Positions 43,301 through 47,048 of a stretch of 64,000 nt of DNA are shown here, in pieces. Below the pieces are notes generated by a model. That model was given only the letters and a program-made list of their open reading frames with translations, was not told the origin of the DNA and did not search any database. The DNA comes from Thalassomonas actiniarum (lineage in GTDB: Bacteria; Pseudomonadota; Gammaproteobacteria; Enterobacterales; Alteromonadaceae), in assembly GCF_000948975.2 (NCBI RefSeq), contig NZ_CP059735.1, positions 5,454,603 through 5,518,602 on the forward strand, in the 5' to 3' direction. Position 1 is the first letter of the stretch. Every line of letters begins with the position of its first letter. Position numbers and translations under genes: made by a program.

Positions 43301-44422
43301 CTCGTTGGCCAGGGTATCTTTTAATCTCAATTCGCCGTCGGCGGTTAATTCCAGATCATTAACGGCATTGATCAAACCTTCGCTTCTTACCCCTAAACCG
43401 GCTTCGGTGCCGAGCAAGGTAATGCTGTTGCTGTACATACTGCCCAGGGCACTGGCATCCAGGGCAAATAACGGCGTGACTCCCAGCGGCTGCTCAGACA
43501 GGGCTTTGCCTTCCCCGGTCTGGTAGTCATAATAATTAGCACCGGTTAAAATATTGAGCCGGTCACTGTAGATGGCGGCATTGACATACATGGCCCGGGT
43601 TAAAATATCGAACTGGCTGACATTGCCGGCATTCATGCCCAGGCCGTCAAAAACCACGCTGCCCTGGTTGATGTTAAAACCGCGTAATTCACCGTTAAGT
43701 ACATCCGGCGCCCCGGTGGCAAAAATCACCCTGGGAGTATTGATAAAACCACAACCGTTACAGCTGATACCGTTGGCATTGGCCAGCACAAATTCCGCCG
43801 AACTCCCTAAAATTTCGGTATAGCCCAATAATGACGAAGCCGAACCGCCGTTAACCTCAGCCAGGATAATTTTCGCGGTGCCGCCGGCCAAACGCCGGTT
43901 ACCGTCGGTCCAGCCGCCAAGCACAGAGATCTGCGGCGTCAGGCTGTTATTGAGGATCAGGCCACTTTCAGAGACATTAAATTTACTGAACAGGTTATGG
44001 GAAACCCCTTTACCGCTGGCCTCGGCAATATCCACCACGGCAGTGCCGTTGGCTGACTCTTTTAATCCCGCCTGGTTGATATTGGCGGCATTGGCATCAA
44101 CTTCTATTCCGGTAGACGTGGTAAAAGCCGGCAGCTGAAACTGGCTGGCGGCTGCCTGTGCACTGGCATTACGGGCGGCGTTGACGGTTAGCGCACTGTT
44201 ATTTGAAGAATTAGTGGCTGACGAGCCGGTGTTTGCCGATAAGTTGGCGGCAACCTGAGCTTCAAGCCGGGCACGATTGGACACCAGCAGCTGCTCGTTA
44301 CGCATCTCCTGTGCGACAGTTTCCAAGCGATCAATACGTTCGGCTGAGACAACTAACGGATTGGTTGTCATGATAACTATCAATAAATAACCGATAACAG
44401 CTTTTAACTTTACGCTAAACAT
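22373..44422 (-). CDS. cdiA: Giant CdiA/FhaB-type contact-dependent inhibition exoprotein
   Basis: 7349 residues, much larger than E. coli CdiA (about 3100-3300). Signal peptide (about 1-28, ending VVSA); TPS secretion domain about 85-345 with the diagnostic NANGISCNGCGFINTPR near residue 214. A very long series of short FHA-type repeats runs from about 350 to 4950, pattern L(D/N)Nxx(G)xIx. A Ser/Gly/Asn-rich low-complexity region follows at about 5050-5250. A second FHA region follows, then a coiled coil (about 6240-6290), a pretoxin region (about 6830-6990) and a variable tail. The tail contains GHAWDKHGDEF (about 7045) and GGTAFRP (about 7105), resembling RNase-type polymorphic toxins, then a further unrecognised module. 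The tail is AT-rich, unlike the rest. Exported by the adjacent CdiB. Confidence 0.93.
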   Translation of the reverse strand: MFSVKLKAVIGYLLIVIMTTNPLVVSAERIDRLETVAQEMRNEQLLVSNRARLEAQVAANLSANTGSSATNSSNNSALTVNAARNASAQAAASQFQLPAFTTSTGIEVDANAANINQAGLKESANGTAVVDIAEASGKGVSHNLFSKFNVSESGLILNNSLTPQISVLGGWTDGNRRLAGGTAKIILAEVNGGSASSLLGYTEILGSSAEFVLANANGISCNGCGFINTPRVIFATGAPDVLNGELRGFNINQGSVVFDGLGMNAGNVSQFDILTRAMYVNAAIYSDRLNILTGANYYDYQTGEGKALSEQPLGVTPLFALDASALGSMYSNSITLLGTEAGLGVRSEGLINAVNDLELTADGELRLKDTLANESVRLNSVSGDITTSGSTYAEQVSIAAGGSLNNQGTLAAATKVDINSAALHQGGEIYAGLDGEGQLQTGAALSIEVSGSLTNAGNIANISGMAISAGELVNEENALIQSDNINIDALQLTNSGELSGETLTLSGGAGVNNGNIQANDVNISLNDFSVEQGQLYQYGEQGTLNVDGQNFQVNGGLVVTEGLADINASEQVVNQGDWLTQGALQLTTGDFSNSGTLEVQASSNFTLDNLNNSGHLLFADSLSPQLNISQTLNNNGGVLQFGSENITVAANALSNDGGQINHLGNGVLALNMAQTLDNSQGLIVAKQQVLSGDQLINTGGNIQGDLVSLSARELSNAQGVIAAFDQQDNSLQLNISERLDNSFGTIEAYSNNLTVTSANIINEQGQLVHSGSGRLSLESAVLDNNQGMIWTGNNADITSDNLANSDGVISAGNELALSVNSLSNLGGNLVSQLIAINAGQLVNELGNIQAQQTLTIDADTLENLGGQLISEQSVSLSGQQLNNQQGLIEAGSSLTANISESLTNNGGQISGQNLAITTGELLNQDAFLTATEQLNLTANTVVNQGEALISADAVTIAASSLDNELNSTLQAQQLTLNTASVKNSGLLLASGEAADALSIQGRQLENSGRIESHGQNFTLLDIAVENSGQLLHFGSGVLRLDSNNTLVNENGVIYGQGQVDLAQAALNNLNGEISAGQVLNITVNNLDNRQGLLQSTEDFSINATALDNRQGQIVNLGGSSSELAVGNTLNNQSGIIEINSSQGLISSQSLNNESGSLVANNVNLVVGDIDNGEDGVISAAGTLTVSASSLENAGVISSASASLTASAFNNSGSFISDLLQLNATNITNSGELLTQSAAISGGSLTNSGVIQVSGLSSGAELELDLASLTNSGTLYSNSENLNLSDLVLDNQGGTIMHAGSGVLSIDTPADLNNQSGVIATAGELTLSAASLNNSQGQISSTESLAITTPELLNQQGQIQAGSLAIVTDSLDNSGGQLAALSDVAAALRLELSANPDSHLDNTGGLIYSAGSENSLSVAELDNTDGEIYLVGDGAITAAQLNNLGTGQITGEGQLMLDADRLGNEGSISAEGLSLTTDQLTNSGYIQALGQSGESLAITTPTLNNSGVIYSGGENLSLRQMLLDNTGGSIVHAGAGVFTLEVLQTLENAGGELVANGRLALTSDILNNSQGLIQSSSDMTLTTGQVNNVAGILASGALLDINSPEIDNSQGEISGGQLSIAADNLTNTQGQILVSQAQGSMQDGILPAAAEINISNNFDNSSGQLLIAGQNAQINASGLTNSDGAIVLAGDGELQVNTTTLDNLGSGQVAANGQLTLNSTALTTQGSISADQLSITAQTITQSGELLAAANLDISADTLDNQGDILAQQISLAARQVNNRGSLSSSGTAGNSLALTVDQLGNSGSIISNGETLALRDMLFDNTGGTLAHFGAGVLTLDVQNELNNVAGIIATQGSLALTTGVVNNDQGLIQAGGSAVITLDELNNIDGDIVLLAEQLLTLNIARTLDNSGGRLAGGQVAITSDSLINDNGVIEAFNESGQALTVAVTENISNENGSIFAASESALISAAELENFGGSISHSGSGTLTLDITRINSDNNNDSQGQIATNGALALTADALTNNGLIYSQGNMVLTVGQLLNLTDAGISAAELTLALDNLTNSGLIQASDTLVNAATVNNQGQWLVDGELSLTADSLDNSSGLLQAMQDVAITTEQVNNRGGQLVVTGGDQLVMNISENLDNTGGVIASNALDNQLQLKQLDNSQGSMEFLQDLSITAEQLTNEQGSLMANNATLTVTDIINGDSGEIVAAQQLALDTNTLTSNGIIAANELTLQAQTLTQESSARLSGGTADINVTNISNNGLISADALTVSSSEINNSGTLAASSLTISATNLNNINGLINSNGQLALTLTGLVNRQGNIYADQAVIATNTLLNEGGEIAAFADSGLSLDLTVTTTLDNREGLIYANGDSGKITAASISNSGDISYAGNGLLTLTTALLDNLSTGSIGSASALSVTATDLNNSGALLADNLTLSGDTFTSDGNIQAQQLTLAANTLNNAGVIETQQAQLTLAALTNSGQLLAAGEQEQSLLLALQTLDNTGVIATNGENFSLGNLVLNNDNGQILHYGRGVFTLEVLDSLAVDTLNNNGGLLLSDGSLNLKADTLANDQGEIVAANLALDSEQLLNRQGALIGTQTLTLDADELDNNQGQVLALGENGQSLTVNVTNALDNQLGQVYGAGEQALISATSLDNRGGTISHSGTDMLTINTGSLDNGLSLTDPATNISTIAGNSNVVVNSENLTSEGSLSAAELTLNSTNINNRGAIDAARLTVNSQGLDNSGDIVAGQAVLTSTGLNNSGNIVARGTSGESLQLATDSLTNSGALISYGEDLSLTDMAINNQTGQIAHLGEGSLTLNTTGEVNNDQGEMLTEGRLALTAATLTNTAGLVQADNGMTLVLDNINNSQGNLLVFAQELMTLTISDSVNNQGGVIGAQNLVLSSKNIDNSLANGSGDGGQILATDISLASETINNNDGLIHADNLSVNADSLTNAGGLVAGNVSFAMTIAGLLDNDSGQIVTTAADAAINALDLSNDGGLISQQNTEKLQLTVTNNLSNGSGQITSAQQLQLLAANLDNQGVIDAASLELDVTSLNNQGTLQGEQLDIDSTSFDNSGLILATGTSGQSLTINAGGGITNSGQIQSHGEQLVFNQAVDNSQGILVHAGSGLLSLAQLINQDGAVYALADFALSGGDLNNQNGVLQVSGNNRLTLDNLDNTGGEISSFGDTATLDIAQTLTNDNGSIIGDVEQLTVNAADIINGSGVIAAGDKLTLDAGNISSNGGLIRSENLLTITSQSLSNNGSGVISAANLDIDSSNIDNQGGVLESSTSMALTLANINNQNGLVLSGGESFTLALSGLFDNSLGGELEVNSSNWTLDNQNINNQGGTLRHTGSGEFVISSTQALNNQSGVIAGLGNVTLNLDGESGGEALNNTSGVIQASGDLTLNSNYDLDNTSGVLLAEGVLELDANSLNNTGGQLLSASDLALSLTDELANNNGLVYNQSGDLTLAADTLNNGSGVLLQQGAGSFALTLANLNSSGEISGVGALAINAGNVNNAGVIQAGQLALNSGQLVNSGTLAGELLTLTATNISNSGVLYASSSQNESLTLNTANEINNRSGVIQTRGTGLTLNNGIDNSQGEILLLSGGTLTANNVINDQGQLLSLGDITLQGSLSNQGGTIEAAQALDIDSGAVNNTGGGMFAGGSLTLDASSLNNSGGSITGSGSVYRINTSGALDNGNGGVMASSASNMEISGASFNNQQGTVIHQGSGSLALSGFSSLNNNGGTLASGGVIALALSSLSNDSVNGQQAVISGQDVRLTINEITNRGGVIQADTLSVNSTNLDNSGGLLLSRSGSGNSLDLTVSGALTNNSSGIIESNGSNLDLRNIGSLSNNGGQIRLQGNGALTISQAGSFDNGGGALISQGSLALNTGTLNNNSGVITSRGSQVLTAGSLQSSGGQIESAGNLTLDIGGAVNNSSGSVVAGGSLNLDANGSLTNSSGVIFSGSSASVDAGSINNASGTLAANGSLNIDGGSSFSNNGGVVQSDGQLQLSAATVANRSGVMQGQSLSVSSSGALDNSGGSINGSTVALSGSSLNNSSGTVLASSSTGNSLNLSGLGTINNSGGTLASYAQNWLLSLNNISNSGGNLIHKGSGSFTLSQSGTMQNSGTVATDGNLVLAAGSVNNSGQLQAAGALSLSGGLTNGSSARITAQNITVNGGSSGISNSGQISAANSLDLSGSSISNSNLLYGGNSADLSAGTISNSGTLSADDLSVSGFSTLTNSGRIEGANASFSGSQFNNNGSGVLVASGTGSNAMNLAVNQLTNAGTIYNSGSSMSFGGSVTNSGQLIHAGTGTLVLGNNGSLDIDGGKVSTAGTASLQGNLSGSGDLYAKRALSIDTSGTFVNTNSNLYTEGDLQINSAVENQGGQLIADGTLGINTSGTVNNSNGLMQGNNVDIRAGTVNNNGGTITSTGSGSGQILAGSLDNSNGTIQSTNSSFTVKATSGNLGNGGGTISHSGSGTLTVSASGSITQNSGRIATAGALVMDAGSSINNDGGAITAADFDIDAGSWFSNVGGDVIGFNNGNSVLDASSINNTGGKIANDGSSLVIMAQGALDNSNGQITSAGTGVLDINAGSVKNDGGSSLILANGSIKLSGGSSLSNSGIISAASALTASATSINNSGTLASRNGAADIQSSNTLTNSGTISGKSALDIDAGSLSNSGSLQSDGGVTVDSNILALGKIYGRDLNLTTYSAFNLASGDTLSASGNLVLNTSGNNITNRGTVVAGGTATLSGGALTNSGSIKSDGNGQLNFSSISNTGTLSSDATLTVNGNITNSGTVAAAGTLDINGNASNSNLLFAGANMTIDGNITNTSSIYSGGDATLRGGTITNNAGSIGAARNLTLTGTITNNRSGGGSTSYSEGETTVETSGGSEPRNPGFSGYNSSREKYAYVNKTTTSTTVYNASVSGTAGVIAAGNNLSLSGNITNNYSTISAGGNITLSGSSLTNNSAQNKSISTITEVKETWVAKCLVGVNNGTCDEPDVYKYKSETETGTSTETNFIGGAYGTIAAGGSISGNLSGQLEANDASPSSPGSRSASTSVSGSSGSASRGGSAGSNSSQSASVNTSNGTSQSTSGQSQSASGVSGNASTNVSVALQNQQENFSGNNSQSSSANTGSVSIAASGNTNERTSGSATATGQAISNGEQATLASGSQQSANFDGNGELDSQVAVSSGSAAGSSDLTDNGYSQNQVGGVAQVNNQTVVGAAEQNQGTAGSELIVGSGVSLNVAQNNQAVAGYQQTTSQSTDAVSQGSSYNSLTARQRQAAGFTDGPLALAGHEQLAINETPTDGVAANDPRFDSDADSSRADNLAAQEAVATGSTLTLVSSGGVSFVGGGDQGSARGSSQHASAFKDQDMNYITPVIDNPGNEGPGSVETQEVAAQSSDASAERSDEVAVNGPSLHVSGENPEHNYTEENREQYLTEQALLGSERFLDTIGHDPDEVLREQIENDQGLSEQRQLSQQQLAQNATRALINEAAGHGGYLTSLIELEAAAAAHAEAATSVNTANTGNDGSVQASENVFLTDEQVRVLTQDLGFNEDYINDGQTQLYAAVGQNDLLADGVTIGAGTYLDIRADGGITVEAGIGGVDGVILRSQGELETTALTFLDSENLIGLELGGDFVNTLDLSAQAIVLDIGGDFTNDASLMAGAELSLTSGGDVINNNSLLSGGLLQINAGGDLLNQQALIAGSDVVLNAGGDIINRTEFEQSTWEREHKRGTDSVTYTSVGEASQIISTDSLAMNAGNNIDLQGSELSAAGDISLYAGNDVLLGAIENKSGQERYFKGGYKINYDTTYDVASLQAGGNLSVAAGNNLESEGALFAANGDVSLAAGNEMNLLAVTESHMASSKKTKKSTFKKKITLKESQHDTVLGTTVVAGGDVLINALKNEDGSLSVQQSGDVNIVGSTLQSGGDMVVAGNDINVLAQSYTDYEMKSVSKKSFGGLKSKAKLDAEKTEKLSSSQLNSGADLTLLSGDDITIGGSELFAGGDINVAAFDELLITAGEETSQVEKMRKKGGFLSGGSFYSSKEKMNGETATTAYSSLLDARGNINMDVGSGTVVGSDVIAGGGLAITTDIGDIQVLAARETVETYSRERKIEVGFGDALKGLSNPTDMVKVEDGQLKFSIGNATYDNVDFSSTSNTQRGSTLAANESITLDSVADILIEGSDILAGNGGDADSSSNTEGSVNLIAGDNVIIREAEESYEETLEETHGEAELSIVVQNQAVEVAKATVALNEAREKVKQAEEDYRTYKKERDGLENRLAQLEAEYGAGTPGVTYTDLIELRELVEDVQSDEDWYVTGIALATADATMKGYNLAQQVTAGAATSMIMGFNAGVQLDVDATKTNSQYEKTTSRASNVSGNNINIVTGLNSRDSEQGNTSTTLIQGSDLFAGNQLNIDTGTLDIQASRDTSSSSYEMQNGHITIAQTLGGAASGPTVSASYNRNENRDRSTTYNNSTLSANDINITTAGDTNIQGGNIAASNDLNLDVGGDLTLESMQNRTSGSNKGFGISGGFGFDAGSEAPNSTSSAIGSALSGINGGEAVATANLGDTSGGVGSVNGGMNTSSGRYQTRETVLSSITGGGEVNINVDGNTNIAGALIAARDEAGNDTGNLNLSTDTLTFTDLTNTSYSSQQNAGINANVGIGGTVNDPNATSPTGDSDTGSNSLDVNSSQYTYSNTSSIDVGKTLATIGEGNVTVGGETLGEGETQDININRDTDNVDKELYSIDRQEGNIDLTVDHEQVAQAAEAVGETIGDVANALGVKEVTQFMYDIDDPKVAALLQGKEEQALDNLIQRGVDPSVAKDLLTNPEFYAIIGNMLANGDLIGAEASTGEQNISEQNNVANSENTTRELNGGPLEITITEGNDITPAQKVIVGLDTTKAFVATLPVEQAEAALLAVGMLTGGVVRTALEVGKEFAVETAFGDVIRNVQETTAKYIAAGVQGVDVETHERFMEIDDRLGGGLSTTLQSGTEFGLEVVGLGAGIGAINKGGSDTNVPDRTGSTDNINSPALNHQLASEQITNGHAWDKHGDEFPEFNSKGEFQNHVEGVLNNPTDVRYYPDGRTVYLDQNSKTVVVRDSNSDDGGTAFRPVNWDDYVGNKIPKQTTPFETTPQPHVPVKGLENVSNPVTAVPSNPTGSVSQPEVITDPSRLLEHKVNQNALSNSDRTSVVVDEKSFIEYYVDKDFEGNPIYDANGNFVLKNEITIPPGKYMTFTEDVAGKGITETRQVLSINGKSTETQGGYEAYDGQNYRIDFDIADQLNKLDIPVFNSNYLNDIGGPAALGGGRQRVNNETVIINPITNPTVHRYDDVSIPKNNNLNSDGTDNP

Positions 44423-44440
44423 CTAAGTGTTAATCCTTGA

Positions 44441-46192
44441 TCAAAAGTTATAGCGAACCGTCAGGTCCAGCTCTTGTTCTTGTGCATTTAAAAAGTCGGG
44501 CACACGCAGCGCCCTGGCATATGACAGGCTCAGGCTAACCCCAAAAATACTGGCCTGGGCGCCGATAACCGAACCCGCGATCCAATCAGAGTTGCGATCC
44601 TGGTATTCGGGTAAATTGGTGGTGCCGACGTCTAAACCGAGAAAAACGGTCACCCCGGGCAGCAAAGCCCACGGGGTTTGTAGCGGCAGATAAAAGTCGT
44701 TTCTCAGGTAACCGCCCCGGTAGCCAAACAAAGAATCGCCGGAGATACCGCGTACCGAATAACGACCGCCGACACTCAGCCCTTCCGAGGCCAGGATCAC
44801 CTCAGGGGAATAAAACCAGTTTAATTGGGAAGAAAATTGCATCGGCTGCTCAGCCAATGTAAAAGAGCCGCTAAAGCCCAGCTCCAGCTGATACTTTATA
44901 AACTGGAAATCGTCTTCAGCATCCGCCAGCTCGCGTTTGGCATCGAACCAGGGCACACTTTTATTGATATGCAGGGCGCCGTTTAAGGTGCCGGCAGGAA
45001 AATACCGGGTGTAGTCCGCCGACAGATCCCAGACATAAATGATGCGGGAAGAGGTATCGAGGAAAACATCTTCAATATAGTTACGGCTTTCTTTACGGTT
45101 AAAAGACAAACCGAGATTAAGCTTATCGGCGCTGCCGCGGTACAAGGTATTTTGCGCAACAAAGCTGCTGTTAAAAGAGGTGCCGTGGGTAAGGAAGTCA
45201 ACGCTGGCCCCCAACACCGTTTGTTCGTATTGGTAATAATTGTTATTGAGGCTAAATAACCAGTAGCCATAAGGCACGCTCGCCACCAGGGAGTAACTGC
45301 GGGATTTCGATTGCGGCAGCTCGTGCTCGCCGATATTGGAAGAAAAAGAACTCACCAAAGAGTCGTTGATGCCGAACAGGTTTTCATAGATAAACGAGGC
45401 ATCAAGCTGATATTCGCCGGTAGCTTCCACCCCGGTATTATTGATGCCGACAGAAGCCCGCCAGTTGCTTGCCTCCTGGTTGTCGACCCGCACCACAGAG
45501 CTGCCCTGGCTCTGCCCGGGGATTAACGCTGTTTTTGCCTGGTTTTGTCCGAGGCGGTTTAAGTTCTCAAGCCCCTGCTCTAAATCCCGCAGGTTTAATA
45601 ACTTACCTGTGCGATCGGGAAAAGCCAACGCCAGCTGCCTTGTCGTCAGCAAAGGCTCTGCACCGTTTTTTTCACCGGCATGTGCTTCTCCTGGAGAAAG
45701 GGCCTGGATAAAACCTTCCAGCACCAGGACATGCAAAGTGCCGTCAGATAAATCCTGCGGCTGGATGTAGGCACGGCTGGTGACATAACCGTGGTTGAGA
45801 TACAGATTCGATATCTCGGAAATCAGCTGATTGATACGATTGAGGCCGATGCACTGATGCTCAAAGCTGGAGCTGATGCTATTAATTTCCTGCTCGCTAA
45901 AGACGGTAACATTTTCCACGATCACCTGGTTGATATCGAAACAGGCGCCGGCATCATCGCTGAGAAAAGCCTGCTCTTGCTCCCGGTACTGCTCCTGCAA
46001 GAAAACATCCTGTTTTTTTAACAGCGGGTCGAGCTGGTTTTTAATGCGATCCTGGCCCTGTTTGATTTGTTTTTCATGATCAGAGAGCTTCTGCTCCTGG
46101 GCATAAAGGCCGGGAGTACTGAAAAGTCCCATCAACAACACCAACAGATGAGTGAAAGCACAAATTTTTATTGGCTTTTGATATAAACGCAT
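44441..46192 (-). CDS. cdiB: Two-partner secretion outer-membrane transporter (CdiB/FhaC family)
   Basis: 583 residues. Signal peptide (about 1-31), a periplasmic helix region rich in Glu/Gln/Lys (about 32-75), POTRA domains (about 80-255; FDINQVIVENVTVF, NLYLNHGYVTSRAYIQPQ, then LNLRDLEQGLENLNRL), and a 16-strand-type barrel (about 265-583) with the conserved VRGI motif (RYSVRGISGD) of loop L6 and terminal Phe. It exports the cdiA product across the outer membrane. It lies 18 bp upstream of cdiA and 102 bp downstream of a small leader frame, and the leader carries a c-di-GMP riboswitch. Confidence 0.95.
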   Translation of the reverse strand: MRLYQKPIKICAFTHLLVLLMGLFSTPGLYAQEQKLSDHEKQIKQGQDRIKNQLDPLLKKQDVFLQEQYREQEQAFLSDDAGACFDINQVIVENVTVFSEQEINSISSSFEHQCIGLNRINQLISEISNLYLNHGYVTSRAYIQPQDLSDGTLHVLVLEGFIQALSPGEAHAGEKNGAEPLLTTRQLALAFPDRTGKLLNLRDLEQGLENLNRLGQNQAKTALIPGQSQGSSVVRVDNQEASNWRASVGINNTGVEATGEYQLDASFIYENLFGINDSLVSSFSSNIGEHELPQSKSRSYSLVASVPYGYWLFSLNNNYYQYEQTVLGASVDFLTHGTSFNSSFVAQNTLYRGSADKLNLGLSFNRKESRNYIEDVFLDTSSRIIYVWDLSADYTRYFPAGTLNGALHINKSVPWFDAKRELADAEDDFQFIKYQLELGFSGSFTLAEQPMQFSSQLNWFYSPEVILASEGLSVGGRYSVRGISGDSLFGYRGGYLRNDFYLPLQTPWALLPGVTVFLGLDVGTTNLPEYQDRNSDWIAGSVIGAQASIFGVSLSLSYARALRVPDFLNAQEQELDLTVRYNF

Positions 46193-46293
46193 AAATAAAC
46201 CGGGTAAAACAGTGAAAAAATTAATTCAATAGCACCCAAAGCAAGCATGATGTCCGGGATTAACCGCCAGACAACACCTTCAATCCGGGCAAA

Positions 46294-46419
46294 TTAAAAC
46301 AAACGACGCTTTAGTTGACAGAAAAAGCCACCCGAGAGGCGGCAAAAAGCGGTACAGGCAAAAGCCAGACAGCACAAAGTAATAGCGGAAAACTGCAGTC
46401 GGGATAACAGATAATGCAT
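46294..46419 (-). CDS. Possible 41-residue leader peptide in the cdiB leader
   Basis: Begins MHYLLSRLQF, very hydrophobic and Cys-rich, ends KRRLF; AAAAGGA lies upstream of the ATG, spaced by about 12 bp. It spans the terminator at 46321-46345, so translation would disrupt that hairpin. No homology known. It may be chance. Confidence 0.3.
   Translation of the reverse strand: MHYLLSRLQFSAITLCCLAFACTAFCRLSGGFFCQLKRRLF
46321..46345 (-). terminator. Intrinsic terminator in the cdiB leader
   Basis: On the minus strand GCCGCC pairs with GGTGGC around TCTCG, followed by TTTTTCTGT. It lies between the riboswitch and cdiB, so it can gate transcription of the locus. Confidence 0.8.
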
Positions 46420-46570
46420 AGATTCTATAAATCCTTTTAACTTAAAACTTTATCAAGGAATTTTGATCAGCTCCCATACAAAACGGCATTGCACAGGTTT
46501 AAAAAGATATAAACAGAAGATCGGACACAGACAGAAATGCAGATCCGGTAATAGTGAATGATTACTCGGG

Positions 46571-46668
46571 ACATTAACCTAGGTAGTCCCACTATCTGCC
46601 CGTATTTCAGCAGACTGGTGACTTTGCGTCCAGACCTCGCGATCTGTTTGCCATTATCTCGTTAAATT
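46571..46668 (-). ncRNA. Cyclic di-GMP-I riboswitch (GEMM) upstream of cdiB
   Basis: Minus-strand sequence contains the GEMM core: AATGGCAAAC, a P2 hairpin CAGATC-GCGA-GGTCTG with a GNRA tetraloop, then GGACGCAAAGTCACC, a P3 hairpin GTCTGC...GCAGAT with AGTGG, and a closing P1 (TTAAC with GTTAA). The G before CAAA, which contacts the ligand, is present, favouring c-di-GMP over cGAMP. A GTCCC at the 3' end (46568-46572) could pair with GGGAC inside P3 and compete with the aptamer. It is about 380 bp upstream of cdiB, and a terminator lies in between. Confidence 0.88.
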
Positions 46669-46923
46669 TTTATTACACAATAATGTAAATTTCGGCGAAA
46701 TATTAACAGATCGTAACTGGTTGGACAACAAAATTTAATAATTAGTGTACTTTTATTCACCAATTTGTTGCTAATAATCAAGCAGGCAACGAACGGATAT
46801 AACACCTAAGTCCCCCCGGTTTCACAAACAAAAAGCAATTCCCCCTTAAACCCGGCCATCAGGAAGACAAAAAATTAAGCACTTTTAATAAAGCATCTTC
46901 AAGATTAATTGCAACGAACACGA
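46669..46923. other. Divergent promoter region between cdiB and the mannanase gene
   Basis: AT-rich, no coding frame. It must hold the promoter for the riboswitch-cdiBA transcript (minus). No convincing -35/-10 pair can be named with confidence. Confidence 0.4.
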
Positions 46924-46937
46924 TGTAACCGGTTGCA
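46924..46937. promoter_or_regulatory. LacI-type operator 1
   Basis: TGTAACCGGTTGCA, a palindrome with one mismatched end, about 112 bp upstream of the mannanase gene. One of five sites of the same sequence around the mannan genes. Confidence 0.75.
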
Positions 46938-46946
46938 AGACGATAA

Positions 46947-46958
46947 GTAACCGGTTAC
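46947..46958. promoter_or_regulatory. LacI-type operator 2
   Basis: GTAACCGGTTAC, a perfect palindrome, centre 22 bp (about two helical turns) from operator 1. Confidence 0.8.
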
Positions 46959-47048
46959 AGTGTGGTCGTAGTCTTCAAATATGCAGGCAACTTTTATAAC
47001 AAGCAGATTTATATGACATCGGCAAAAAGAGATTGAAGGGTAATGTTT

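Noticed and set aside
23500-44140. Many plus-strand open frames rich in Leu, Pro, Ser and Val
   Set aside because: All are antisense shadows of the repetitive cdiA gene; they share its periodicity and lack ribosome-binding sites and domains.
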